Positions 1-11,589 of a DNA stretch of 64,000 nt are shown one piece after another. The notes beneath the pieces were generated by a model. The model was not told the origin of the DNA. It was given only the letters and a program-made list of their open reading frames with translations, and did no database searches. Position 1 is the first letter of the stretch; the number at the start of each line of letters is the position of its first letter. Origin of the DNA: Flaveria trinervia (taxonomy: Eukaryota > Streptophyta > Magnoliopsida > Asterales > Asteraceae); NCBI GenBank assembly GCA_025506515.1, contig CM046451.1, positions 44,736,641 to 44,800,640 of the forward strand, read 5' to 3'. Position numbers and translations under genes: made by a program.

Positions 1-1083
1 GATAACCACTTTACACCATGTACCACATCATTGGTCAGTCATAATGACTGGAACCCCTGCGTGTATCCATAACTTCAAAGGTCAACACCTACATCTCCAC
101 TTTCCCCGAATGTCAAATAATAAACTATGTTCATTTGGGTGTATGGAATTCAGTCTCATGATCTTCCATGCGTATGAGAACACTTGGGGGAATGGACTCT
201 ATGGGAGATTGAAAACTTAGTCATATGGACATCCAGTCGCATAGCCTCCAGTCGCATGACTCCCATGCGTATGAACCTCAGTCGCATGGTATTCGGGCGT
301 ATGGACCTCAGTCGCATGACCTTCATCTGCATTTCCTTCAGTCACATAGCCCTCATCCGCATTTCCTTCAGTCGCATAGCACTCATCCGCATTTCCTTCA
401 ATCGCATGACACTCATGTGTATGACCCTCAGTCGCATGGTATTCATGCACATGGACTTCAGTCGCATGTCCTTTGGCCGTATGGCCTCCAGTAGCTTGCC
501 ATTCGGGTGCCTGGACCTCCAGTCGCATGAGCCCTAGCTGAGTGCAGAATGCAGTTCATCTCGAACCTAATCTACACTTTTCAGCCTCCAAACCCTCCCA
601 AACATTTTCTAAGCGCAAATTAACCATCCTAAACCTTAGGAATACATACCACAACACCATTCAAACACACCCAAGCCTGAAATCAAACACCACACGAACC
701 ACAGACATTCACATACTTACACATACAGGTTTTACACCCAAAATACCAAAAACGGTTTGCCATGGGTTCCAGCCCTAAAAATCAGTTTAGAACGTGTAAA
801 AGAGGGGTCCTGTAACTCACCTTGAAAGCCTGTTCGAGTAGAGCTTCTCACAAACTCATTTTCGTTCGACTTTTGCACCTCGATTCTTCAAAAACCATAG
901 GTTTTGCTCTTTCTCCTTTCACTCTCTCTCTCTCTAACCGAGTGAAAGGGGAGAATTGGGGGGAGAATGGGCTGCCATGCCCCTTTTGTACCCCCACTCC
1001 TTCAAAGATTTTCCAATTTTGGCAAGTTTGGTCGCTCGACTTTGGGCTTTGTTTCTTTTCTTTGTTTTTCGTCTTTATTTAGC
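1..1083. repeat. Decayed LTR-like repeat DNA at window start
   Basis: There is no convincing gene here; the short open frames are low-complexity readings of repeated words. The first ~85 bases resemble 25510-25590 (constrained phrases such as CACTTTACACCATGTACCA against CACTATAAACCACGTACTA), so this end is related to the D repeat. After a word array (separate entry) come an A/C-rich stretch (540-780) and a pyrimidine-rich stretch (900-1080) with a short CT run. I read it as the inner part of an LTR or its flank. The borders are not resolved and orientation is unknown. Confidence 0.4.
217..530. repeat. Array of degenerate CAGTCGCATG words
   Basis: The decamer CAGTCGCATG or close variants recurs about a dozen times at irregular 15-30 bp spacing, interleaved with GCGTATG and CATCCGCAT variants. 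Long open frames exist on both strands here only because the repeat lacks stops; their translations are simple repeats (Q/S/H or CHATEG-like), so I do not call proteins. The words are close to the CAGTCGTGCGACTG words of element B but are not identical to them. Confidence 0.75.
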
Positions 1084-1609
1084 TTCAAAGGAAATAACTG
1101 GGTGCTGGACTATACATCAGAGAACTAGTCAAAGTAAAAAAGTCTTCATTAGCATTTCTTCTATTCATCCGCATTGACTAATATGGATGTTGTGATCTTC
1201 ATGAGCATTTATTTTTCTTCTTCGGCATTTGGGTTTGGTCATCAGCAATAACAAATGCGGATGAACAAACACTTATACGCAATTTTTACTGAACATCCAC
1301 ATGAGTAATTGCGGATGTACAAAGTACTTGTGAACATTTGTTCTGCTATCCACATTTGTTAATGTGGAATAAGAAACACTTGTCAGCATTTGTTCTATGG
1401 TCATCCACATATACAAACCCGGGTAGCCGACACTTGTCTTTTTTTGTTGATGCAGATTCTTCATCCGCATTGGTTCTTGGACTTTGGGAGTTTCGAATAG
1501 AACAACCATCAACCCACCTCTTGAATTGGCATGTATGATCTTTTTAGGGTCCAACAATACTCCCCTAAGGATTATTGTGTTACCAAAGATCGCAATCAAG
1601 AATTATCAG
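1084..1609 (-). mobile_element. Element E: 3' LTR end and start of internal region (truncated)
   Basis: On the minus strand an LTR beginning TGTTGGACCC (plus-strand end at 1556) is preceded by a polypurine tract (plus 1557-1571, read on minus as a CCTTAGGGGAGTAT-type tract). The LTR part (about 1140-1480) holds repeated CATCCGCATT words and their complement AATGCGGATG. The far LTR border is not determinable. About 38 bp beyond the tract the sequence is interrupted by the F LTR, so E is older than F. Confidence 0.5.
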
Positions 1610-2453
1610 TGTTAGAATGGAATCAAGTTAAAGATTGTGGAATGATCATTAACCGTTGTTTAGTTGTTTATGAATAAATATCAAATCGAGCAAATGTTTA
1701 TTATGATGAACACAATAAATAAGCAAACAAGATTTGATTCAAAAGTATTTCATAACAACTGATTAATGATTAAAAGTGAATAAAGAATGAATGCTATGAA
1801 CATTAACTGTTTTGATTGTGTTAATGTTGTTGATGTATTGACATGACAACTGCTAGGGTTTATGAAGGGATTGATTGTGTCAATCGATGTGATGTTTTCG
1901 GTTTGCCGTCGTATTGCTCGTCCGTCTCTCTTGATGTGAAACCTAGGACTCAAATTTACAAACATTTATGTTACTCTTAAGAAAACAACGAATCTCTTAG
2001 GATTCATAATTGTCTTGTTGACTCCGCAGCTACAAAGTCTTCCGTTGGTGATTGTTAATCGGTAGGAATTTCATTCTTCACAAGGTACTTTGTTCTTCCA
2101 AAGCTATCTTGTTCTTTCGAAGATAATTTGTTCTTCTGAAGGTATCTTCACTTGAACTCCAGAGCTGGTTGTTTATCCGCAGAATATTCTTGGGATGATT
2201 GTCTTGTAAAAAACAAATCTACAGAAGAACAAAAATTTTCATCCGTAGATGTTTCTTACACTTAGTCAAGCTCAAAAATTGACCAAGTATAATGGTTTAC
2301 GTGCCATCATATACATAAATCAACAAACATATGGGTTAAACTATATACATAATGCATACATCAAAATAATGAATTACAAAAATTCGTTACAACACTGATT
2401 AAAGTTCTATGCCTATACAAAATGATCTAGACCTATTGTTCCTAGATCTAACA
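1610..2453 (-). mobile_element. Element F: 3' LTR (844 bp)
   Basis: The segment has TG...CA ends: plus-strand start TGTTAGAATGG and end GATCTAACA. It is followed by a tract nearly identical to the E polypurine tract, which supports a minus-strand Copia LTR. Words of the form CTTCNGAAG occur at 2080-2160 (CTTCCAAAG, CTTTCGAAG, CTTCTGAAG). No matching second LTR was found to the right, so F is either truncated or its other LTR has decayed beyond recognition. Confidence 0.55.
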
Positions 2454-2468
2454 ATACTCCCTCTTAGG
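2454..2468 (-). other. Polypurine tract of element F
   Basis: Read on minus, a CCTAAGAGGGAGTAT-type purine tract abuts the LTR terminus TGTT. The same arrangement at 1557-1571 for element E makes the assignment stronger. It would prime plus-strand DNA synthesis. Confidence 0.5.
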
Positions 2469-4440
2469 CTTAGACACTTGTAATCAGCTCTTCAAAACTA
2501 AAAGCTCCTTCATTCTTGACACCACCTTCTATGTTCTTGATTGTTGTTGTTCTGTTTGAATACGAAACTCTTGTTTTCTTATGCTCATCATCTTCATGAT
2601 TTTGTTGAAATAGAAGAGCCTGGATCGTCGCATATATCTAATGATTTGTCGACACCCTTTTAATACAGGGTCATTAGCATTAAAAATTTGCATACGTTAT
2701 GCCTTTAACAAATTGATTAGTCATTTGTTCAGGACAGTTAAGAAGAATAGATTAGAATCAATACAATAGACATAAGAACAAGAATAGTTTTAATGATAAC
2801 CAAGAATCAAAGAGTTCATTATTAATGGTTATTATGTGTTTTACCTACAAACCAGTGCTCTGAGTTCAAGATTATGTGTTTGTTTGAGGTTTTGATTTGG
2901 TAACTTTGAATGTTTGTGAAAGGGGGAAAAGGTTTGTTGAGTGCATTTTTCTAGGTCTGAAAAGTGCTCTAAAAATGTAAATAATGAATGTTTAAGTCGA
3001 AAACATCATTTATTCTCACTCGGATACATTAAATTTATTTATGTAATGATGTGGGACCCTCTATCCTTATTACCGTCTCCTTAGTTTTTAGTTATTCCAT
3101 AGATATTCTATGAATTCCATTGATCATCTACACTACTGTGGATCTTCTACAGATTCCAAAGATCAACTAAGGAAAACTTAGAATTAAAAACTGACTTTTC
3201 ATGAAGTATAATTTAAATTTTCATAGGTTACCAATCTATGAAATTATATTATGCTTTTTAAAACATTAACTCATCCGTAGTTTACTAATCTACGGATAGT
3301 CACATTTTATTAACTTTCACACTGCAGCTTCTGCTCATGTTAAAAATGCATTGTATCTTCTTCTAATGCTGAAAATCCACTGTAGCTTCTGTTGATGCTG
3401 AAAATGCTAAGATTGAAACTTCTTGATTGTATGGTCCTAATCAACTGATAGAACCATTTATTGCTATTGGACCTTGTTGACTTTGTTCTCATGACAATTA
3501 TGCACAAGAAGGTTTATATTTTGAAAAACTTCATGTGCCCTGCAGCAAAGTTAGTGCTCGAGTTCCAATTTCCTCATTTAAATTTTATCCAAATTCAGAT
3601 TTTATTGTTTTCATGCATTAACTACTCCCCCAAAATTTTTGATTAATGACAAGTTGTTGCAATCATAATAAATTTGTGAAGTAATTAGCATGAAATGCAC
3701 ATGACAGTCCGAAATTTATAAACATCCTAAGCTGAAAAGAAATAAAAGAAAAATAAAAGAAACATTATATAGAAGCATATAAACACATATAATGAGATCA
3801 TACTATGACACTAAGCTTCTTCGTGTTAGATTTGGTTGATGTAGTGTAATCTGATTCTAGTCCTGATTTCAAGTACGTTTAACCACTTAAATTCAAACAA
3901 GAGTATTGTATCAACTAGGCATGTTGTTTATCATGTTTTGGTGTTTATGAGAGATTAACTATTATAGGCTCCACACTCAATTCAGATTATAGTTTGTCCT
4001 CCTTTTGTGAGTCAATTCATCACTTTTCCACACTTAGAGACAATGTAAATTAAGTTATAAGTACTATATTGGTACAAGTTTGATGTCTTATTATTGCTTT
4101 GTTACTAAAGCTTTTTAGATAATATACAATTGACATAATGGGTTCTTTTGAGAGCTTAGATATGATCATCATCAGTTCACCAGGTCTTTACTTACATAAA
4201 ACAGAGGTGCTTTTAACCCAGTTCATTGTTTGCAAAAACAAAGGGATGATGAGGATCATACTTTGTACACCAATTAGGTATAGAGGTACACCAAGGTGTT
4301 CATAATCCCGGGTCTTTGTTTACACAAAACAGAGGGAATATGATTTGCAAAGATAGATGTTATAAAGTGTTTTACAAAGTGTGCTTGAGTGAGTGAGTTG
4401 ATCATATCACAATAAGACTTACTTTCCTCATCCTCAAAAT
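2469..4440. repeat. AT-rich non-coding retroelement debris
   Basis: No coding similarity was recognised on either strand. The region would be the 3' internal part of F and whatever lies left of G. It contains inverted repeats, the clearest being ATCCGTAG (3273-3280) and CTACGGAT (3290-3297) around a 9-base loop, and a CATAG/CTATG-rich stretch at 3095-3160. A phrase of the type GTCTTTRYTTACAYAAAACAGAGG occurs at about 4187 and again at about 4312. The F/G border cannot be fixed. Confidence 0.35.
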
Positions 4441-4449
4441 GAACTTTCC

Positions 4450-7200
4450 TATGAATCTACGACAATCGTGCCCTTTGATACCTCTGAAAGAGACATCATT
4501 AAGCAAGGGAAAGCAGGGTGCAAAGAAACCACATCTGGTGGTGAGGATGAACATACCAGGTATATTACTTCATCTCCCCGTGATTCTTTAAAAGAAGAAG
4601 AGGGAAGTCTAAAACTCACCATTCAAGACCTACTTTCTAAAGAATCAAATCTTGAAAAGGTTAAGACGTTAAAAGATAGGTCCGCTACTCAGCAACTTGA
4701 GATTGAAAATCTCAAGCTCAACTACCTGAGAAACATATTGAAAGATCTGTTTGGCATGTACCTATTCAGGTCTCATTGACCTCTTCCTCTAGATCATCTA
4801 GCTCTCAAGATGATGCTACCAAAAATAGGGAGAGTGTTTAGAGACAAACATATAATCATAGAGCCAAGCTTTAACTTCTCTAACTTCAAGGTACCCGGCT
4901 CCTAAAGCAACAGTTTTCCCTGAGGCTCCTCAAATTGTCATGCAAATGGACCCAAGGATGCTTAGAGATCTCAGTAGGATCTTCACCAAGTTCTTGATGG
5001 GATCTTCTTTAGATCAACCTAACCCTGATGCAGCTATGATGTACTTTTGAGCTGAAGAACTCCAAAGGATAAATGCACCTTCTACCCCTATGGAAGAAGT
5101 TGGTCAACCTCAGGCCTAAATGGAAAGTGAGATTGATTTCAAAGGGGAAATGAGGATTTATGGCCCAATATTTGAAATAGTTGGGACAGATAGTGCATTC
5201 CCTCAGACATCCGAAGCTGAAGTCAAAGTCTCGAAAGAACACTTCTATCTTCCGAAGCTGAGATGGAAGTTACGGAAGGTCTATTCTCCTTGTTCGAGGA
5301 TCTAATTATCATAGATGCAATTCTAGAGCTAGGATCTGAGGTGAATAGTGAGGACTTTCTCAACTGATCCTAGCTCAATCAACACCACTACAACAAGCTC
5401 CAACCACCATCTCTCAGCCTGAACTTCCATCCCTGAACCCACAAGGTCTAGCACTTCCGAGGATGTCAAAGGAAAGAAGAAGATGACCAAGGAAGAGCTT
5501 TAGGAGAAGCAAGATTAGTAAAGCTTAAGAAGAAAGGTAGACTCCAATTGGGAAGTTGCTAGATGCAAGTAGCAAAGCAGCTGCAGCCAACCAGGAGGCT
5601 GTCAACAACAAAAAGAGGGTCGAGATCATTGACACGCTTATCAAGCTTGGAGCTGTTAGTGAGGATGTGCTCCTGGTACCACTAGACGAGTTAACTAAAC
5701 TAGAAACGGGAACCGTGCTGCTGATTGGACAAAGGGAAGAAGCAGCAAGGATGGCCTTAGAGGAGGAAAAAGAGAGGAAGAAAAGGGAAGCTGATATGTA
5801 GCTTAGAAGGGAAAGGATAACTTTCCTAACCTCTAGGGGTTTCTCTTTAGAAAAATGGTCTCCCCATGATAATGATACAATCTTATGGCTCTTCGACAAT
5901 GAGCAAGATCAATTGGTGAAGGAGAGAAAGAAAGCTGCAAATGAAAATTTGATGGAGAAGAAGAAGAAAGAAACAGAAGCAGGACTTACTGCTACCAGGA
6001 AGATAGGTGATAAGGCCTAGATGAAGAACTATCTCTGGGATCATGGCTTCTCTGGTAGGAAGGTAAGTCCCATGTTTGTGAACACCCTACAGCGTGATGT
6101 CCGTAAAATTAAGGTTGATATGCTCCAGAAGAAGGAATGAGATGTAGTGAAGAGTACAAAGGATGACTTTCACATCTACTCCACAACCATAGCCTCAACA
6201 TGAACCTATCCTTTTCCATGTTAAAATTGAACCAAGCTCTAAGCCTTAAACCCTTGAACCCATATCATCAACCTTACCCATTTTCTCACCCACTCAATCC
6301 AAACAACTACCAAAACTATCCACCCTTAAACCTAAAACCATACCCAGAACCCAAACCTCTCCTACCAAACAACCACCCATGTCATCCTCTCAGTCATCCA
6401 AACATATCTCCTTAGAGGAGTTTAAGGAGATCAAGATGAAGTTCATCAAGTGTACAACTTTGAGCAACATCTCTTGTGAGGAGGAGTATATCAAGATGAC
6501 TTTTGTTGATGGCTCCTCATCTTCGCTCATAAGAGATCAATTCCTTGATCGGCATAGAAAAACATTGGACCAAGCTGCAAAACTCTTTTGCCTCAACTCT
6601 GATTCTCTAAACGATAAAGAGAAGAAGCTAAGAAGAAAGCTGGTGACTCTGCTAGATACAAAGAAAGGTGATTAGGTTCCAAGTTAGCTCCTTCTACCAA
6701 AGAAGAAGATTATCTAGTGGAGGTTTCAAAACCCTTCTCACAACTTTGTTGTTGATACAAATAATGGGGAGACAAACAGGCTTAATGCCTCATCTCTGCT
6801 ACACTCAAGCAGATTTGATATTGCTGAGTTAGTAAAGAAGCCATTCTCCAGCCCCTCCAACTCCTAGATAGCTGCTCATATCAAGAATCATTTCAGCAGG
6901 CTTCATCTAGCCGAGCTGAATGCAAGGTTCAAGATTAAAAAGGAGACGAAACTAAGAGAGGAGGAGGAAAGGAAAGGATTAGCAACCCAAGGCAAAGCCT
7001 TTTTTCAAATTGTTGAAGGCTCCAACCTTGATCCATAGTTAGATGGGAGTATGACTATAACTCCCATAAACTAACTCTCTTTAATGGGGCACAACAAAGG
7101 GTTCATGTCATTTAGAGTGATAGACTGGACATCTTGTCCCCTAATGACATGTACAAACTTCTCAGCACCATTTCAGGGAAGAACATAGAAATGGATAAAC
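4450..7200 (+). pseudogene. Element G post-pol ORF (aORF) remnant, first copy
   Basis: Broken plus-strand coding pieces at 4468-4779, 5120-5305, 5556-5801, 5802-6140, 6379-6675 and 6900-7230 form what was one long ORF immediately upstream of a polypurine tract and LTR start, the position held by the aORF in A1, A2 and B. Visible traits are acidic and lysine-rich coiled-coil-like stretches (EEEKERKKREAD near 5770-5800), a proline/asparagine-rich stretch (6200-6380) and a serine-led block (SSSQSSKHISLEEFKE). No enzymatic motif is seen and the function is unknown. Frameshifts and stops are numerous. I assign it to the same class as the A/B aORF by position and composition, not by clear residue alignment. 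Confidence 0.5.
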
Positions 7201-7576
7201 GTCTTCTGTCCCTAGTGATGAAGGTTTTGAGAAGCAAGAAGTGGGGTTTTGGTAGCATTAGCATAGGGAGAGTTTGTTGGATCTTGAAAGGCTGGTGCAA
7301 CAAACCCAAACACTTAGACTATTTTTGTGCAACAAATAAAGGAATTCCGAAGCTAAGAGTGGAACTTCCAAAGAAAAATGGAGTTCTTCCGAAGACAAGT
7401 GCAAGATCAACTTCTGAAGGAAAAACCAACTTCTGAAGACAAAGTCTCTACTCTTCCGAACCTTCAACACTTAGAAGAAATAAAGATTACAACTTCCAAA
7501 GTATGAAGTCCCAAGGAAGCCTCGGAAGGAGTAGCTACTTCCAATGTATAAGTGGCTTTGGAAGAACAAGTTCTCC
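5660..7576 (+). repeat. Tandem duplication in element G, unit 1
   Basis: This ~1.92-kb unit is directly repeated as 7577-9497. Matching landmarks sit 1917-1920 bp apart: TCCCCATGATAATGATAC at about 5859 and 7779, the SSKHISLEEFKEI block at 6379 and 8299, and the TGTTGGATCT LTR start at 7274 and 9191. The unit runs from inside the aORF through the polypurine tract and about 300 bp into the LTR, so the duplication is a rearrangement inside an integrated copy and not a normal LTR product. Confidence 0.85.
7263..7576 (+). mobile_element. Polypurine tract and truncated LTR start of element G
   Basis: A purine run ending GGGAGAGTT (to 7273) precedes TGTTGGATCT at 7274, the canonical tract-to-3' LTR junction. 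Only about 300 bp of LTR follow before the sequence jumps back into aORF at 7577. The LTR part holds CTTCCGAAG, CTTCCAAAG and CTTCTGAAG words. Confidence 0.7.
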
Positions 7577-9178
7577 TAAAGTGAAGATGTGCTCCTACTA
7601 CCACTAGATGAATTAACTGAGCTGGAAAAGGAAACCTTGCTGCTGATTGGACAAGGGAGGAAGCAGCAAGGCTTGCCTTAGAGGAGGAAAAAGAGAGGAA
7701 GAAAAAGGAAGCTGATCTGCAGCTTCGGAGGGAAAGGATAACTTTCCTAACCTTCAAGGTTTCTCTCTAGAAGAAATGTCTCCCCATGATAATGATACGA
7801 TCTTATGGCTGTTCAACAAAGAGCAAGATCAATTGGAGAAGGAGAGAAAAAAAGTTGCAAAACAAAAACTGAGGGAGAAGAAGAAGAAAGAAGAAGAACC
7901 AGGACTTGCTGCTATGAGGAAGATACGTGTTAAGGCCTGGATTAAGGACTATCTTTGAGTTCATGGCTATTCTGGTAGGTAGGTGGGTCCCATGTTTGTA
8001 AAGACCCTACAGCGTATTTTCAGTGAAATCAAGGCTAATATATGCTCAAGAAGATGGAAAGAGATGTACCAAAAAGTACAGGGGATGACTTTCATATCAA
8101 CTCGACAACCATACCCTCAACCTAAATTATCCTTTTCCCTGTTAAATCTAAACCAATTTCTGAGCCCTACACCCCTAAACCCAAATCATCAACCTTACCC
8201 ACTTCCTCACCCACTCAATCCAAACACCCTCTGAAACTACCCATCCTCAATCCTAAAACCTTAACCAAAACCCAAACCTCTCCCACCAAACACCACCCAT
8301 GTTATCCTCTTATTCATCCAAACATATCTCCTTAGAGGAGTTTAAGGAGATCATGATGAAGCTCATCAAGCATACAACTTTGAGCAACATCCCTTATGAG
8401 GAGGAGTATATCAAGATGACTTTTATTGATGGCTCCTCATCTTCACTCACAAAAGATCATACCTTGATCTGTATAGAAGAACATTGGACCAAGCTGCAAA
8501 ACTCTTTTGCCTCAACACTAATTCTCTAAAGCATAAAGAGAAGAAGCTAAGAAGAAAGCTGGTGACTCAGCTAGAGACAATGAAAGGTGAAAAGCTTCCA
8601 AGTTAGCCCTTTCTACCAAGAAGAAGATTATCTAGTAGCGGTTTGAAGACTCTTCTAACACTTTGCTGTTGAGAGACAGAATGGGGAGACAAACAGACTC
8701 AATGCCTCATCTCTGCTACACTCAAGGAGATTTGATATTATTGAGTTAGTAGAGAAGCCATTCTCCAACCCCTCCAACTCCTACATAGCTCCTCATATCA
8801 ATAATCATCTCACCAGGCTACATCTAGCCGAGCTGACAACAAGGTTCAAGATTAAAAAGGAGATGAAACTAAGAGAGGAGCAGGAAAGGATTAGCAACCT
8901 AAGGCAAAGCATTTCTTCAAATGGTTGAAGGCTCCAACCTTGGATCCATAGTTAGATGGGAGTATGACTATAACTCCCGTAAAGTAAGTCTCTTTATGGA
9001 GGCGCACCAAAGGGTGCATGTCACTCATAGTGATAGACTGTATCTCCTATCCCCTAATAATGTGTACAAACTTCTCAGTGTAACTTGAGGGAAGAACATA
9101 GAAACGGATAAACTTTTTTGTCTCTATTTCTAAAGGTTTTAAGAAGCAAGAAGAAGTGGGGGTTTTGGTAGCATCAGC
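7577..9178 (+). pseudogene. Element G aORF remnant, second (duplicated) copy
   Basis: This repeats the later part of the first aORF remnant: an EEEKERKKKEAD coil-like stretch near 7690, a frame starting SPHDNDTILWLFNKEQDQ at 7779, an N/P-rich stretch at 8100-8240 and SSYSSKHISLEEFKEI at 8302. It carries its own set of frameshifts and stops, different from those in copy 1. The two copies have therefore diverged since duplication and neither is intact. The function is unknown. Confidence 0.55.
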
Positions 9179-9497
9179 CTAGGGGGAGTTTGTTGGATCT
9201 ATAAAGTCTAGTGTAACCAAAACAAAACACTTAGACTATTTTGTTGCAATAAATAAAGGACTTCTGAAACTAAGAGTGGAACTTTCAAGACAAATGGAGT
9301 TCTTCCAAATACAAGTGCAAGATCAACTTCCAAAGGAAAACTCCAACTTCTGAAGACAAAGTCTCTACTCTTCTGAAGCTTCAACACTTAGAAGAAATAA
9401 TGATTACAACTTTTGAAGTATGAACTCCCAAGGAAGGCTTGGAAGGAGTAGCTACTTCCAAAGTATAAGTGGCTTCGGAAGAACAAGTTCTTCTAAA
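7577..9497 (+). repeat. Tandem duplication in element G, unit 2
   Basis: This is the second copy of the 1.92-kb unit; unit 1 is 5660-7576. The internal junction is at about 7576/7577, where CTCCTAAAG of the LTR part meets GAAGATGTGCTCCT of the aORF part. At the far end (about 9497) the LTR instead continues normally (CTAGTTATCC), so this copy carries the authentic LTR continuation. Confidence 0.85.
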
Positions 9498-10060
9498 GCT
9501 AGTTATCCTTCGAAGAATCTACTATGAACTAGTGGACATAGGTATGGTCTCTCTAACACTATGCTGCAGACCTCTAATATACTACATGGCATTTTCTTAA
9601 AACCCATGTAGTTGACCATACTTTATTCTATTGTTCAATCTTTATCTGTTTGTACAATTGCCAACATTAGTTGGTGACAAAAGGTAAGTAATGGATATGT
9701 CATGACCACAAATCTTAGATATAACATTATCTAAGATACCTTAACTATAACTTTGTAGTATTAACTTTAGTTATAGGACAACAACTGGTATCAAAGTATA
9801 ACTGACTATAGGTGATAGTATATATAGTTTCTCATTGTAACTCATTTAATATGCTTGTAAGAGTCTTCTAATACTTTGAGTTGAGAAGTAATATATACAA
9901 GTACCTTGCAAATTATCTCCTTGTGTTCTTTGTTACTTAGTATATTAACATCAACTCTTAGAAGACATTTTTGCTTTGTTTGAAGCAGTGTGTGTGATTA
10001 AGTGAGTTTGAGAGAAAAACTAAGTGTTAAGTGACACAAAACCAATCCTGCATTATATGA
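9179..10060 (+). mobile_element. Element G: polypurine tract and 3' LTR
   Basis: The purine tract AGGGGGAGTT (9181-9190) abuts the LTR start TGTTGGATCT (9191). The U3-like part again carries CTTCYGAAG words (9260-9500). An AT-rich stretch with GTATATATAG near 9825 and a run of TTGTAACTCATT-type sequence follows, similar to 13170-13290. The right end is uncertain; I place it near 10060, before the H fragment. No gene is seen. Confidence 0.55.
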
Positions 10061-10084
10061 ATGAGCCATAATAAAATATGTTCT

Positions 10085-11480
10085 GATATCAAATACAAAA
10101 TAGATCAAATCCAATCACTAGAATATTGAAGTCCTAAGATGCAAGTATGGCCCTCATGCTTCGGCCTTTGAAGGAGCTTCGTGAGTGCATCCGTAGAGTA
10201 TTGATCATTGTGAAAGTTCCAAATACATTTCTGTCCCTTTCCATATTCATCCCTTGTGTAGTTGAATCTCTGCTCAATATGCCTTGTCTTTTGATGTGCA
10301 CGAGGTTCCTTGATTTGAGCAATCGCACCCTCGTGTCACAAAAGATCTCTAAAGGGTCCTGAATGGTACAAACTAGCACTAGGTCGGCAATGGACTTTGT
10401 TATCCACACAACTTCTTGAGCTTCCAATGAGGCAGTGATGAATTCTGATTCAGTGGTGGATAATGCTACCATATCTTGTTTTGCACTCTTCCAAGACACT
10501 GCTCCACCATTAATAACAAAAACATATCCCGATTATGATCGAGAATCATCTCGACCAGTTTGGAAACTGGCATCTTTGTAACCCTTTAGAACAAGTTCCT
10601 CCTCACTAGAGCCATATACTTGAAACATATCCTTAATCCTTCAAAGGTATTTCAATATGCTCTTAACTCCCATCCAATGGCTACTTCCTGGATTTTGTTG
10701 GTATCCACTCATCATGATTAAAGCGCATGACATGTCCGGTCTAGTGCATATCATTGCATACATGATGGATCCTATAGTAGACACATATGGGACTCCTTTC
10801 ATCTTTTCTTGTTCATCATTTGACCTTGGACATTGAGATGCACTCAATGTTTTCCATCTTTGAATAGGTACCAAACCTTTCTTAGAGTTCTCCATCTTGA
10901 CTATTTTCAAGATTTTGACAATGTATGCACCTTGGTTTAAACCTATTAACCGTGTTGATCTATCCCTATAGATCTTTATTCCCAAAATGTAGGCGGCTTC
11001 ACCAAGATCTTTGATGGAAAAACAACTTCCAAGCTAGCTTTTTAGACCTTCCATGGTTGGAATGTCATTTCTAATAGAGATTCTGACATAGTGTCTCATA
11101 CAACTTTCTTCGAGCTTTATGCAGCCCATAAAGAGCTTTATCAAGCTTAAAGACATAATTTGGATGATCTAGCTCTGCCAAGACATGTGGTTGTTTGACG
11201 TACACATCCTCATCAATCACCCCATATAAGAAAACACGCATGACATCAAGTTTGTAGACCTTGAACTTGTTGGCTTCAACAAAAGCAAGGAATATCGAAA
11301 CAACTTCAAGTGTTGCTATTGGGGCAAAACCACTTTTGTAGTCAATCCCCTCTTATTGTGTGTAGCCTTGGACAAAAATTATTGCCTTGTTTATTTTGAC
11401 AAATCATATGTCATCCTTCTTATTCCTAAAAAGACACTCGATAGCTACGGTGGTCTTCCCTTGAGGAAGATGGGTGCTCC
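10085..11480 (-). pseudogene. Element H: Tork-like Copia RT-RNase H fragment
   Basis: The minus strand encodes in order the RT start (PLPQGKTTVAI and FRNKKDDI near 11440-11400, VQGYTQ then EGIDY near 11370), the LDKALYGL-type RT core near 11130, GIKIYRDRSTRLIGL (10985 downward), PYVSTIGSIMYAMICTRPD (about 10800) and RNase H (SWKSAKQDMVALSTTESEF at 10497 downward). The wording YAMICTRPD and SWKSAKQ is typical of the TNT1/Tork lineage, unlike the SLMYLTASRPD and SWQSKKQTSVA of family A, so H is a separate lineage. There are several stops and frameshifts. Gag, PR, IN and both LTRs are missing, and G-type sequence flanks both sides. Confidence 0.8.
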
Positions 11481-11589
11481 TGAATCACCCATATTCATCC
11501 CACATCATCCAAACCAAACTATGGTAGACCTCCTTGAACCTGTTCAAGAAGTCCTTATGGAAGAGGCTCACTTATTTAAGTGATTACAT

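Noticed and set aside
217..530. CRISPR-like array of short palindromic repeats
   Set aside because: Repeats are degenerate, spacing is irregular at 15-30 bp, no leader or cas genes exist, and the surroundings are plant retroelements.
184..537. Open frames on both strands in 184-537 encoding repetitive peptides
   Set aside because: They arise from a stop-free decamer repeat; codon content is only the repeated word and no start context or domain supports a protein.
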